Source: Aquila chrysaetos chrysaetos (lineage: Eukaryota; Chordata; Aves; Accipitriformes; Accipitridae). From it: 64,000 bases of DNA. The notes beneath the pieces are model-generated. The model made no database searches. It was given only the letters and a program-made list of their open reading frames with translations, and was not told the DNA's origin. The translations under genes were made by a program, and so were the position numbers. The stretch is taken from assembly GCF_900496995.4 (NCBI RefSeq), contig NC_044020.1, forward strand, positions 10,868,001 through 10,932,000, given 5' to 3'. Below, one piece after another: positions 21,301-60,290 of the stretch (position 1 is the first letter of the stretch; the number at the start of each line of letters is the position of its first letter).

Positions 21301-22691
21301 TCGATTAAGAATCATTTTAGTGTAGTTAATGAAGTTTGAATGACAAAGGCAGGAAGTCTGTAATGATGACTGTATAGACAAAACCATTTTTTCTTTGCTG
21401 GTAGGTACCTGAAACTCTTCACCTTCCTTCCTCTTGAGGAGATTGACCACATCATGGAAATGCATGCTAAAGAACCTGAAAAATGGGGCCCTCAGAAACG
21501 ACTTGCTGCAGAAGTAACCAAGCTTGTTCATGGTAGAGAGGGGCTAGAATCGGCTAAGAGGTGAAGTTTGATTTGTTGAGCAGTTTTCTTTCAGATTTAT
21601 TCAATGGTAATTATCCATAGCTTTTCAGGGACTATTTTCATGTAGTTAGTTGTTGCTCAGCTGTTAAAAGAGAAGACTGTAGTAATTCTGTAGACTTAAA
21701 AATACATTAACAGTATAAAAAAAAAAAATGCAGTGGGTTATGATAAAAAAAAAAAATGGGGTGTACTTTAAGTACTTCCATTACTGTGTGGACCCTCAGA
21801 AGAAGTTTGGGGGTGGGGGGGATCTGATTAGTTAGAGTAGCACTTTGTGTGAAGATGAGACTAGCACTGTGTTTTGAATGATCTTTGTTCTCACAGGTGT
21901 ACTAAGGCCCTTTATCACAGCAGCCTGGAGGCACTGGAAGCTATGTGTGACCAAGAGTTACAGGAACTTTTTAGACAAGCTCCTTCAGCTGAATTGATGC
22001 TTGAACCTGGAATGAACATTCTTGACTTGTGTCGCAAAGCAAATGCCATTCCAGATGGACCTAGTGGGTATGTTATCACCTGTGCTCTTTGGTAGTACCT
22101 CAACATAAGCAGGTTGTAGTGGTATGCTTTCAGAAGTTAAACAATTAGGACAGCCAAATCAAGTAGAAACAGGCTAGTGATCTACATACCAGCATTAAAG
22201 AAGAGGGGAGCAGGCATCCTCATTCCATTTTGAAGTGAAAGTGTAGGGTAACGCAGTCTTACGTACCTTAGCTGTGAAATCTACACCTGATGAAGGGACA
22301 GTTGAAGGCAACAGCCTAAGTTTCCTCATACCTCTCAGAAAGAATTGGAGTGGTAGAGCTAAGGTTAATTTCAGTCACTCTTGACCTGGACTGAAAGTAA
22401 AGTGCAAGAGAATTAAAATTTATTCATTTATGGATCCAACCAAAAAACCCCTCACTGAACTTTCAATACTTAACAGCAATAAATAGCTGCTTCTTGCAAT
22501 TACCAATTGTTGGTTTTGTTTTTTTTTTAAGGTACCAGAAAATTGCAGATGGTGGAGTTTCAGTAAATGGGATTCGAGTAACTAATCCTGAGACTGTTCT
22601 TGTTCTCGGACAGCACATTCTCAAGAATGGAGTATCATTGCTTAGGATTGGAAAGAAAAATTACTACATTATAAAATGGCTGCAGTTGTGA
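17549..22691 (+). CDS. YARS2: Mitochondrial tyrosyl-tRNA synthetase, complete
   Basis: Charges mitochondrial tRNA-Tyr with tyrosine in the matrix. Five exons, 17549-18366, 19320-19487, 21405-21560, 21897-22067 and 22532-22691, all spliced in phase 2, give 490 residues (human 477). The first 40 or so residues are rich in Ala, Arg and Gly with few acids, as in a mitochondrial import signal. The class I catalytic domain shows [20 protein letters not shown], in which HVGH at 98-101 is the HIGH motif. GGADQMGN at 256-263 binds tyrosine, and KLGKT at 294-298 is the KMSKS-type loop (KLGKS in human). The anticodon region follows, then an S4-like domain in the last 50 residues ending IIKWLQL as in human. 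The ATG at 17549 has a strong context (caagATGG). Exon 1 is extremely GC-rich and carries a Gly run. DNM1L lies convergently downstream, as on human 12p11. Confidence 0.97.
18367..19319. other. YARS2 intron 1
   Basis: GC-rich at its start (tail of the CpG island), then a T-run and pyrimidine tract before the exon 2 acceptor. Long reading frames here are by-products of base composition. Confidence 0.8.
19320..19487 (+). CDS. YARS2: YARS2 exon 2
   Basis: 168 nt, acceptor tttctcag|GATG, donor GAAAA|gtaagt. Encodes [20 protein letters not shown] and the KLGKT nucleotide-binding loop. Confidence 0.96.
20051..20263. mobile_element. hAT-like non-autonomous DNA transposon with target duplication
   Basis: An element at 20059-20255 (197 bp) is bounded by identical 8-bp repeats GTCTAGAT at 20051-20058 and 20256-20263. 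Its ends are imperfect inverted repeats: TAGCGGTCTTCAAA at the left and, read inward from the right, CAGTGGTCTCCAGA (10 of 14 agree). An 8-bp duplication and a CAGTGGT end are hallmarks of hAT/Charlie elements. No transposase frame is present. It lies in YARS2 intron 2. Confidence 0.72.
21405..21560 (+). CDS. YARS2: YARS2 exon 3
   Basis: 156 nt, acceptor gctggtag|GTAC, donor AAGAG|gtgaag. Encodes [17 protein letters not shown] and [17 protein letters not shown], close to human. Confidence 0.96.
21897..22067 (+). CDS. YARS2: YARS2 exon 4
   Basis: 171 nt, acceptor ctcacag|GTGT, donor AGTGG|gtatgt. Encodes [16 protein letters not shown] and [13 protein letters not shown]. Confidence 0.96.
22532..22691 (+). 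CDS. YARS2: YARS2 exon 5 (S4-like domain and stop)
   Basis: 160 nt, acceptor after a T-tract (ttttttaag|GTAC), stop TGA. Encodes [20 protein letters not shown] and ends YYIIKWLQL. Confidence 0.97.
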
Positions 22692-22838
22692 CAACAGAAC
22701 TTCTCCCTGAAATGATATATCGTTTTGACTCTGTTGCTTGAAGATGTACTTGAAGATGTTTCTATACTGTGTGTGACTACACAGCTCACGGACTGCCCAC
22801 TACCGTAGTTCGTTCTCAAAATACACTAACAGAGTTCA

Positions 22839-22844
22839 AATAAA
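22839..22844 (+). terminator. YARS2: YARS2 poly(A) signal
   Basis: AATAAA about 150 bases past the stop; it is the first canonical signal and gives a short 3' UTR. Confidence 0.7.
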
Positions 22845-22859
22845 GGCAGCTAAGTTATA

Positions 22860-25100
22860 CCACTGCAGAGATTTTTAGATACTCTGCCTTATTCAAAGCA
22901 CCATAAGAGGATGTGCACAAGAAGATGAAAAGATTGATTTCAGAGTCCAAAGATGGAGATGCTTTTCCCTTCCTTTAACAACCTTCTGTGTTGTAGGAGG
23001 AGAACAGTGGCCAGGTACTCTACAACATAACCCACAGCAAGATGAGCAAAAGCATACCTGAAACCAGTACTTCTTACAGAGGATGTGTGCTGCTGTCAGT
23101 TTGACTTCATTCTAACAGTAAAACCTGCATAATTGGGTAAGGACAACCAACCTACGATCAACCTTTTTTTTTTTCTGAACAGGTTTGCTTTGAAGGAAGC
23201 TGTAGAAGATTCACAATAAATGAGTACCATGATCAAGCTGTAATATGTAAGCTTCTTATTGGTTATGTATGGGGGCACACTGCAAAAATGCTTTCCAGCC
23301 TTAATGTGGTAATAAATAGCAAATTCACTTTTTGAAATATAAGAATATAGAGCCTTTCAAAGGTTAAATCACCCTGATGATTGATAAATCCCTTTTATGT
23401 CTTCTGTGTACTTAGTGTGACTTACAATGTGGGTGACACTCATTCCACTTAGTCTTGTGAATTACATGGATGCATCTGTACTATCTAGAATCTTTGTTGA
23501 AGGTATATCCTGGCACTAGTTCTGTGGGCTCTATACAGTCAGTTGCTGTACTGTCTGCTGTCAGTTGCATATCAGAAGAATTGAAGCATGTACATGAAAG
23601 CTTTTTTAATTTTGGATGCCTAGGGATTGTGGGTGAACAGCACCACAAGGTTATCTGGACCAGGAAACGTGAGGGAAGCTATAGGCTTTTGCAATTTAAA
23701 AAGTCTGACATGCAAAAGCTGCACTTCATAAAAGAGCAGAAAGTGATCCTACTGCTTATGGCATAGCCAACACTTGGGATCACAGCGTCCTCATTTTCTT
23801 GTAAAGACAGCATGAAAGTAAGAATGTACTTTGAGAGTTGGTAGAATAGCAACACCACCACAACCCACATGTTACCAAGATTATTTGTCATACAAGCCTG
23901 TATTTTAATTACTTAGAACTGGTTAATTAACTTAGAACACAGTAATGTAGCTGGCTGGCTCAGACCTTTTTTATTATGGGACCCTCCCTGCCCCAGTGCA
24001 AACACATGTGAAGCCCTCAGTCTGATTTATGAGGTGATTGATTGCTTTGGGCCTTGGCTGTAGTGTTGTTTTTGAGGTTTAGGGTAACCCTCACACTTAG
24101 GCCAAAGAGAATCATTTCCTAGTCCATGAAACTCCTACAATACAGTTTTGCAGCCACAAGGGGAAAGGCTTTAATCTTAGCTACCTGAATGTGGGAACTC
24201 ATCACCATCTCTGATGTTGTTAGAGTAAGTCATGGCATTTCAGCTGGTTTAAAACCACCCAGCCTATGAGAAGAATGGGGAAGTTCTAAGAAGTCAGTCT
24301 CAGGAATCCAGATATTCTACAGTTGGGTGTGGAGTTTCTGTTAGTTTTTTTAGGTGGGTTGTTTTTGTTTGGTTTTTTTTTTTACTTGATGTTGATCAAA
24401 TTGACATGATCAACTTGACATTGGCTTTATTTGCACTGTCAATCAAGATTTCAATAGTGATAAACTATAGTGGCTTTCTGCTTATACATCACAGTTTCTT
24501 CAGATTATTAAACTGTAATATGGTAGCACTTTCAGTACCTCACCACATGGAGTTCTTAATATCAGTTTCTAGATCCCACTTATCTGCCTGATAATGAGAT
24601 CTCTCTAACCTAATCTCTGCTCTATAAAGAAAAAGTAGTTGAGTCATTCCTACCTTAAAAAAAAGCTCTACCTACCCTGTTAGCTCTCAGGACCAATTTG
24701 TTGCTTGTTACTTTGCCTTAAGCTGCAGTAATGATCAGCACTATCCTAAAGAAAGCATATGGAGGAGAAAAATCACAACTTTGACATGAAAAGGCTAGAA
24801 GAAGGGAAGGGAATGTTGCATTCATCCACTTAATAATAGAGCCGTCTCATTTCTTAAATGGCAGAACCATTATAACAATACAGAAACATGCACCTAGGAA
24901 CAAAAATATAGCAGTACACACCCATGTTACATTTCTCTGAGGCTAACAGATCAGATCTGACAGTTACTTTCTGGTTGCAGAAAATAAACTCCTAGGAGTA
25001 GACTAAGTCTCTCCTGCCTTTTTTCCTTCAACTCCAAATGGTGCAGATACACATATATCCACAAATTTCAAATTTTTTTTTTTAAACCATTACTAGCCAC
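22860..25100. other. Spacer between convergent YARS2 and DNM1L
   Basis: AT-rich, with T-tracts near 23165 and 24370. No exon with homology that I recognise; the short open frames have no splice or family support. Confidence 0.6.
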
Positions 25101-25122
25101 TTGGATCAAGTATTAAAAGGAT

Positions 25123-25132
25123 TTTATTTATT
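25123..25132 (-). terminator. DNM1L: Distal candidate DNM1L poly(A) signal
   Basis: Two overlapping AATAAA hexamers on the minus strand at the far end of the long exon-free tract after the DNM1L stop. Confidence 0.4.
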
Positions 25133-27890
25133 TTTACAAATACAAAATAAAAAGGAAATTAAATTCTTTGCATACAAGGTTTTTAATAAGATCATAAACT
25201 CCAGGAAATTTAGTCCATGCTTCTTTTTGACCAACTCCTAGCAATCCACACCCTTCCCTGACTCTTTCCAAAGAAACACTTTGGAAACCACTACTTTCAT
25301 GACCATACAGGATATCACAACTGGGCATTTGAACACTTAGGCCAAGAATCAAGGATGACCAAAAAAAAAATAAAATCAAGTATTCTTTCTTAGCCTGGTC
25401 TCATTTCTCATATACCCCAAAACAGGTATGTTCAGGTAATTGGAGACATAGCTTGTTCAAATGTAAACAAGTAGTAACGAATATTAAAGTATTTAACATG
25501 TCTACAAATGTATGATTTGGAGAAGTGCAAGAAGAACAGTAATTATTTGGGCCAGACATTAAAAAAAAACCCAAAACAAAAAAACATTTGGACAGTATCT
25601 AGGGACAGCAAAATCTGGAGGGCTTGAATTTAACATTATTGTGGCAGTTAGCAATGAAGAGGTAAAGGCTGAAAGGGCATGCAGCAAGTAAACTAAAAGG
25701 GAGCTCTCAAGAGCATGAAAGCACCTTTGCTAGTTTAAACAGTGTCACTGGGCATAAAACCATATTCAGGTGGTCTACTCTGTTTTTCTCTTAAACTTTG
25801 AAGTATTAATCATCTATCTCTCACCTCAGCACAGTTTTACTGGCAACAAGTTAAAAAGCAGATGCATTTGAGATCTTCAGTATCTACAGAAAATACCAGC
25901 TCACACTCGCTCTCATCGCTAAAGGATTTCAACTGTGGAAAAAAAACCCAAAACACTCAAGATAAGATAATTCAAGTCACCAACAGGGGAACAACAGATT
26001 GGCATGTTGTTTCCCCTGCTATATTCCATAAAGCAGGGACCTGAGTTTGCAATATCCAATCTGGCATCTTTCAAACTCAATCCTCCATCATAAAGCATAG
26101 AGTAAAAGCACGTTTTATGTAAGTTTTGTTATGTTTACTTCAGAATACAGTTTGAAGCACACAGACATCCCCCTTAACCATCTATTCCACTAAGTGAAAT
26201 TTGAAACCAACTACTAAAAAACCCAAGTAATTTATTGACAAACTGTTCACATAGGGATACTATGTTTTATTTACAGTAGTACCACACATAGGTCAGATAT
26301 TAATGTCAAACATTTAGTAATCTAAACTTAGCTACAGTGGTTTTTCTCCCCCATGATTGTGTGTTTCACTGGAACACAAGTTATTTTAAGTTAGCTGAAA
26401 TTTGTGCATTGATGACAAAAGTATTTCAGGTTTAAATTAAATAAGATTGACTAGAAAACATTTGTAAACCATCAGTCTAATCTGGGAATTTTTCAGTTGC
26501 TGAAAGCCTTCATTAGGCTTTTTTCCATAGTTTCCCCGTAATTTATTTTAATGGTTGCAGTAACAGTAGCATTTTAAGTATTTTAGTTCAATTCCAGACA
26601 ACAGATTGTTTAAAAACCATTAATAGCCACTAGCAGCCTGTCTACACTATTACTTACGCAACTAACAATGTAGAATTGCATAAGGGCAAGTGCAAACATA
26701 CCTAAGTCTGTACAAATATAGGTAGTTGTACTATTAACTTGTAAGACCATGTAAGTCCTGCCACCTGAACTACAAGTCAGTTCAAAACTTTATTTCTGGG
26801 ATAATTAACTTTGTGTATTATCTGTTTATTTAATAACAGGATTGTTACAGCATGGATGTTTAAAGACTTGCATTAAGGATTACAAATCAAGTTCATTTCT
26901 TGGCACTCAAACATTACCAAATCGAAAATTTTTGTGAAACTTAAAAAGAAAAAATCATAACATTTCAAAAAACAAATTAACACTGTGGAAATTTCACGTG
27001 ATATTACAGAGCCAGTTAACACTTGCAGGAATTTCTTAAATAAATGGAATTCATTTGCTTTATGCAGCATTTGAAAACTTTACAAGTCAGAATATTTCTT
27101 CACAAGAGACTGTTGACTGAACTTTCAGAGTTAAAGCTTAGATAGCGGTTCACTTATGGATGGCTCTACCTTGTTGAAAACATACTTTTTAGGGGTTGAA
27201 AGTAAAAGGGAGAGAGGCATCAGGTGAATTCCAAACAGAAATGTAATGCTTTTGACAAAACTAGTAGAAGCTTTCACTGTTCACCAAAATTGATTTGAAA
27301 AGTGGCTTGCGCTTCACTACAGTCACATTCCTTAAATCTGAGAACTACTGTCCCCGGATACAATGCAAGAAGTTAAAATTACTTCCTTTGTTTTCATTAC
27401 ACGTAGAGCGTACATCATGATCTTTTAGGCTGTTTAAAAATACAGAATATATTTGTGTGTTCTGCACAAGTTATTTCAGATCATGCATAAAGTACCCAAA
27501 AGTTGCATGTCAGACTTAATTCCTTGTGCTTATACTGGTGCCAAACTGAAGATTCCCATGAGAAAAAACACATTTTTAAACAGACCTTCTTGTAAACTGA
27601 GGTCTTAACAGTTTTTAAATTTTCAATCTTTAGCAGCTTACAAAAGGAATTCCATTTCTGTTAACTGATGAAATGGGGAAGGAACTGAATATGGTAATAA
27701 AAACCTCACTATATTAGCCCAATATCATAAAAGCAAGCCATGGATGTTAACAGCAGTGTCCTGTTTTTCATGCAAGTGGTGTTAAAGATAAAATATCAGC
27801 AACACCATAGTAAACATTTTTACTTTATACAAAAAAGTGAATCTGCTTGAAAAGTACATGCAAGTGTGCTGGCTGGAGTTTAAATAAATT

Positions 27891-27896
27891 TTTATT
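27891..27896 (-). terminator. DNM1L: Proximal candidate DNM1L poly(A) signal
   Basis: AATAAA on the minus strand, about 1.2 kb past the stop codon; an alternative shorter 3' end. Confidence 0.35.
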
Positions 27897-28027
27897 CATA
27901 AAAATTAAAATCTTTACTTTTTAAAGGCTAGTGTGATCAATATTTATCTGTATGAATTATAAACAGAAGAAAATAACTCATCAACTTAATTTCCAACCTA
28001 AAATTCCCTAATTTTAGGATTGTCCTC

Positions 28028-28055
28028 AAAAAAAAAAAAAAAAAAAAAAAAAAAA
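28028..28055. repeat. A-tract of 28 bases
   Basis: Uninterrupted run of A on plus (T in the DNM1L sense) within the presumed 3' UTR. Confidence 0.9.
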
Positions 28056-29065
28056 GAAGCTACTTACAGCACAGTACAATTTCCTCAAAAGTAACTGTAA
28101 TCTCTGGTATAAATATTCCAATCCCACAGACTTTCTTTCATACTGACATACATTCCAAAATTTGGAAGAAGTTGTGGGGATCCCCTTCTCCCTGGCCAAC
28201 TTAATCTGTTTTTAAAAGAAACACTTATTATCCCGTTACAGTTTTGAAATCCGTTTTTATTTTTCAGGTCTGCCAGGACAAATCTACTGTCGGGTGGTCC
28301 AGGGGCTTGGTCCCAGGGCGGAGGAAGGGGAAGGTGTTCTTGTACCTGATCATAAACCCCAACATTTATACACAAGCTCCAGTGCACATGAATAACTTTG
28401 CACCCACGTTTTAGTAGGCTGTTATCGTTTGCAAGCTCCAGGCTAATTCTTCCTACATGATACTCCATTAAATGAAGTTCAGAGTTTTGTCTGCAGTTTT
28501 AATGTTTGGGGAAAAAAAAATGGGGACACACATACATAGTAATACGGTAGACACCTCTACTGTGCTATAAAATTGATACCTCCATCTGTCATAGTGCATG
28601 CAATATATTCATGAAAGAAAATACTCGGTGCTCTCTTCTCTTCACAGTATTTAAACTTCTGTTGTAAAAGCAGCTTAAAACTATGCCACAAGACTACACC
28701 GTCCATCTTAACCACAGGCAACCTGTTTAGCAAGTCAGGCACTGGAACTTTAATGTTTTTTCCCCAAGTTCAAATGAGACTGTCACTGAGACAGTAGACT
28801 TGGTCTGCTTTAATTTGCACCAGAAAGCTGGTAAGGAAACATTTAGAGCCATTTATTATGTGGATTAAATACGACTTATTTTGCAAAATACAGCATATTT
28901 TTCTGTTTGCAAATCAAACCAACTGTCTTTACATGAGCAGATTTACACAGTTGCAGTACACAGATAAGAGTTCATAAATAAAAATTCTACTCCGTATACC
29001 ATGCCTAGCAATTTTCAAGTCAATGTAACCTCCAATGCATATAAATAGCGTGGCTGGTACAGTCT

Positions 29066-55824
<26,759 letters not shown>

Positions 55825-55960
55825 CTACATGATTTTCTTAAACATCAAAATGCTGTAATATTTTAGTTTTAGCTTGCTTTCATCACTCCTGCAAACAGTG
55901 CTCTATTCTGTCCTCTGCTATTCAGTGCCTGAAGGAGCATCTGATAGACTCAGAAAAATT

Positions 55961-56024
55961 AATATCCTATTTAACATTTTCCATCCCAAATAAATATCCT
56001 ATTTAACATTTTCCATCCCAAATA
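55961..56024. repeat. 32-bp tandem duplication
   Basis: Two adjacent near-identical copies of a unit starting aatatcctatttaacatttt, period 32. Confidence 0.9.
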
Positions 56025-56150
56025 TTTATCTCTCCAGAAACAGTTTTGGAAAAGAAAAAAATTTTTTTCTTTATAATACTCAGAAGCAAATTCTATGTCT
56101 TCTACATCTTGCAGTAACACTTCACTCTGTAGACTAAGGAATTTAACCTT

Positions 56151-56191
56151 CTGTTAGTATTAACATGGCCAGCTCATGTTAATACTAACAG
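56151..56191. repeat. Perfect 17-bp inverted repeat with 7-nt loop
   Basis: CTGTTAGTATTAACATG at 56151-56167 is followed, after gccagct, by its exact reverse complement at 56175-56191. It could form a hairpin in DNA or in the intronic transcript. Confidence 0.95.
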
Positions 56192-59100
56192 GAGCATTAT
56201 ACAAAAAGATATTAACTATGTACACTTGAGTACATTAAGCTATTACAATCTTATATTCCTTTCAGTTTGGGGGGGGGGTGGTGTATAATGTATTATATAA
56301 GCTTCATAAGTGCAGACACTGTTTTATACTCTAAATATATTAAAAACCCCATTGTTTTATACTCTCTCCCAATCTGTGTGTGTGTATATATATATATAAG
56401 TATTTACAACTGAATTGACTGCAAACATCTGTCTATTGTGAAATACTTAAAGGCTGTGTGGAATTACAAATTTGCTTTGAGAGTCTACATTTAAAATGTT
56501 GTCCTGTTGCACCTCTGTATAAAATGCAGAATTGGGCTACGTGGTCCAATAAGCAGCTGTGAACACATGGGTTTTAAGAGTGATTCAAGACTACTACCAT
56601 GTTAAAACTAACAATAAACAACAGACCCAGATATGTCAATGTAATACTTTGAAAGTCTGACTGATAAGATTTTGGCTTTTTAATAGAACTGTATTAAACT
56701 CTTCCAGTTTTCTGCAGCTGGGAAGTCAACATGAGCATGCCATGAGAAAACCTACTCTGACAATCATTGCCATCAGCTAGGAAATGTTTCTATATTAATG
56801 CTACTACCAAACAATTATCTTACAAAAAAAAAAAAAAAAAAACCAACAAAACAAAAACCCCCAAAACCACCACCAGATGCTTCTGACAGCTAGGATGTGT
56901 ATTACTGCTATACAACCTCAATTCAGCTTACCAGTTCTGAACGAACAGATTCAAGACTTTAAGTAAATCATAAAATGAGTACATAACCTAGCATAACATG
57001 AAATAAAAGCAGTGTTGGATATCTTTTAACTATCATACCTTTAGTGACATCTTAGGTGACTTTTCTAAAAATGAGAAACAGATCAGCAGAGATCAAGCAA
57101 GACAACACTATCAGACAGCACATTTCTACAAGTGCAGTAAGACAAGACAGGAACATATCATATGAGAGCATTTGAACCTATTGAAATAGGAGTTGTATGC
57201 AGAAGCACAAAATAAATATTAAAATACAAGTCCAAACCCCTAGAAAGCTTCAACAATTGACAACAAATTAAAGCTTTCTTTTCTTCTAACACTTTACTGT
57301 ATAACTATGCTTTATGGCACAAAAAAATGCTGTTTTATCAACAATGTCATTTGTCTCAATAGGTGAATAACAAACCAATGCAGATTTTGTATATTTTTCA
57401 AAGTAAATCTAAGTCAAATGTGACAGCAGTGAGGTCAACTGTCTAGAAAAAGTAGGGAGAAGGACAGGGTCACATGAAACAGAAAGATAGCCTTATTAAG
57501 ATTTGTTACTTCAAAAGACTCCCATAGAAAGTAATGAATAATTTTCTTCTTCAGCTGACCTTCTCCAATCAACTTTGGGCACCTTCCATGCAAGGAGCTT
57601 ATGACAGGACATTGGGCACTGAAATCTTACCAAAGAGTAACCGAAGAACAATCTGGCCAAAGCACGAACTAGGTCTGGAAGCCTCCCTGAGAGAGCTCCC
57701 ATTGTAGCACACTTCTGAAGAATTACTGATATTACAGAATGTGAAAAAACGTAAATTTCAGAATGACAAACAATAAACCACTTCTTAACAAACTTTATAA
57801 TTTAAAACAAGTGGAATGCCTGCTCAAAAAGATGAGACATGGTGAAGGTTCATCAGCTGCACTGGGCTGGGGGGGGCGGGGAACAAAGCCACCAGGGTTT
57901 CATTTATTAAAAATCTCTTTAACATCTCTTGAGCAAGATTTCTTACACATGGGTAGAATGATCACTCAGTCTTGAAGGGCTGGAGGTGAGACTTAGGTGA
58001 AGTGGCTTCTCCTGAACATATAATCCAAGAAGAGGAGGGACAGTAATAAATAGCTGGTCCTTACCAAGAACCTCATCAAGACAGGAAATCAAAATCCATG
58101 GGACAAACTGCTGTACACTACTGCTCATTGCTTGGTCTTTCCGAAAGAGTGATATTGCAGGAAGTTGAGATGGGCACACACCAACCTACGTATGGAACTA
58201 AAACACTATGCCTTACACCACTCCCATAGTTATCTTTGGATGTAGAACGAACGATCTGGATCCTTTGCAAATGTGAAGTCATACATTAGATGAGAGACTA
58301 CAGTACTCCAAGCATCAGGAAATTTGTTTCAAATTGCATTACATTCCCTTATTAAAGCAATCTGTTCTTGAAACATAATACAGTATCTAATGACGCACTC
58401 CTTAATCTGGGCCCCATACACGTCTATTACCAAGAATTGTCTGGGAACGCGGTAAAGAAAGCAGTAAACACAAAGCTGATCTTTTTCTGCCAGCGGGGCG
58501 AAGTGAGAGATATGGGTCTGTTCAGAATACAAATTCAGTTCAGCCCTTCCTTCATACAACAGACACAGACAGAGACTAATACTGATGACCAAAGGTACCA
58601 CAGAATTTTTAGGAGTAAGTCTGCAACAGCATCATGCTTATTTTGTCATCTCATTGGAATGCTCGTCACGATTTTAAGCATGGACCGAAACCCATAAACT
58701 CATTTAATGATGGGTCCAGAAAAGCATTAACAAATTCTCACCTTTTGTGGCAGATCAGTCAGGTTTTCCTCTGGACCCTAATACCTGATCCTAATTTGAA
58801 ATATCTAAAAGCAGTGATATCTAGAGGAACTTTATATAGATTGCTCAGGAAAAAAAGGGCAGATAAAGGAACATCTTACTGTCTGTTGCTTCTTTAACCG
58901 TTGTGTCAAACTTCCATTGCTGAATGTTGAGCACTCTGCTCAGTTAGCCATGAGCTTCACAGATAAGCACCTGAGTTTGATGGATGGTAAAACCATTTTT
59001 TCCAGAACTACTAGGATGAGATGATGCACACAGGGACTTAAATATTTTGTTTCAATACACACTGACAGTATATATGATGTTAATCTTATCAGCTTTCTTA

Positions 59101-59699
59101 CTTCCTCCTCACCGGTTATATTTTCATCATTGTCCACATCATCTTCAAGTTAATCTAAAACAATCAAGGATGAAGGGCAGAATAATAGGGAAATGATTGT
59201 GTACTTACTCTCACAAATTAAAAAGCTGAAATCTATAAGAACTGTGATCCACTCCAAAAAGCCAGCATCTCTACTGTTTAACAGCCCTAATGATGTTGCT
59301 TCTGCCTCCCTATCCTTCATTTCTTCTTTACTTGTCCCTGCATCTATCAACTGTGTGCAGTTCTTAAGTATCAAAAGGCATTTGCTCCCATCCATTACAC
59401 TAATTCTTATGAGAAAATCTGGTTTGCAACCTGCTGTATTACTAACCACATTTTTCAAGAATTCAAAGCAGCAGACAGCAGTGCATGACTTTATAACTGT
59501 CCAGCTTCATTAACAGCAGGAGATGTTACTTTCAAAAACACTTCAGATTTGTTGACAAGCCAAATGGAAGAGACTCTGTATTGAAAATTTTGAAGTAACA
59601 CTATGCACAACCGTTCATATTCATCCCAAACATTTACTTCACTGGCTTTCTTATTCTTTTTCCAAGTCCTCATTAGCATTCCTAATTTTAGAAGACTTG

Positions 59700-60290
59700 C
59701 GCCCTATGCCCAACAGCATGCAAAGATGCCTTCTCCATATCCAAAAGAGAACCCTGACCCAATCCTCTTCCACTATTGATAGTTACCTTCCACTTTGAGC
59801 ACCATCTATAGGTACAAAGGCCCAGTAGACCCTGCTGGTGAAGACCAAGGCAAAGATAGCACCAAGTGCCTCAGCCTTGTCCATATTCACTGTCACTAAA
59901 TCACCTGTCACGGTCAGCAGCAAGCCTGTATTTCCCTCGTTTCTCTTTTTTCTGCTTTAACTGCTGATGCAGTGCTGGAAGTTCTTCTTGTTGCATTTGA
60001 TGTCCCTTACCAGTTTCAACTCTACTGGAATGTTGCCTTTCTTAATACCATCTCTGCATATGCAGGCAGTATTTCTATATCCTTGAGCAAGCTTGTCCTC
60101 ACTTCTACCTCCTGCATGAGCCTTCTGCGCTGATGCTCAGTCGTGAGTTCCCTACACACTGCTCTCCTCACATGTCTACTCGCTTTCCTGAGCATTTGTA
60201 TGGACTACTGTTTTGTGCTTCAATGAGGTTGTCCTTAAAGGCATGCCAGGTCTCTTAAGCTTCACTGTCCTGTAACTCACCGGATACCAC
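59700..60290 (-). mobile_element. CR1 LINE internal fragment, antisense
   Basis: The plus strand has ggtgaagaccaaggcaaaga followed by a cctcagcc block, a recognisable antisense part of CR1 ORF2, heavily mutated. The same block recurs in the 5425-6860 copy near 6810. Ends approximate. Confidence 0.65.

Larger units (their letters stand above)
25105..29065 (-). other. DNM1L: Probable DNM1L 3' UTR
   Basis: Sequence after the DNM1L stop. Minus-strand AATAAA signals occur at 28857-28852, 27896-27891 and, as an overlapping pair, near 25132-25123, so several 3' ends are possible, up to about 4 kb. Contains a T-tract (minus sense) at 28028-28055. Extent is inferred, not seen. Confidence 0.45.
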
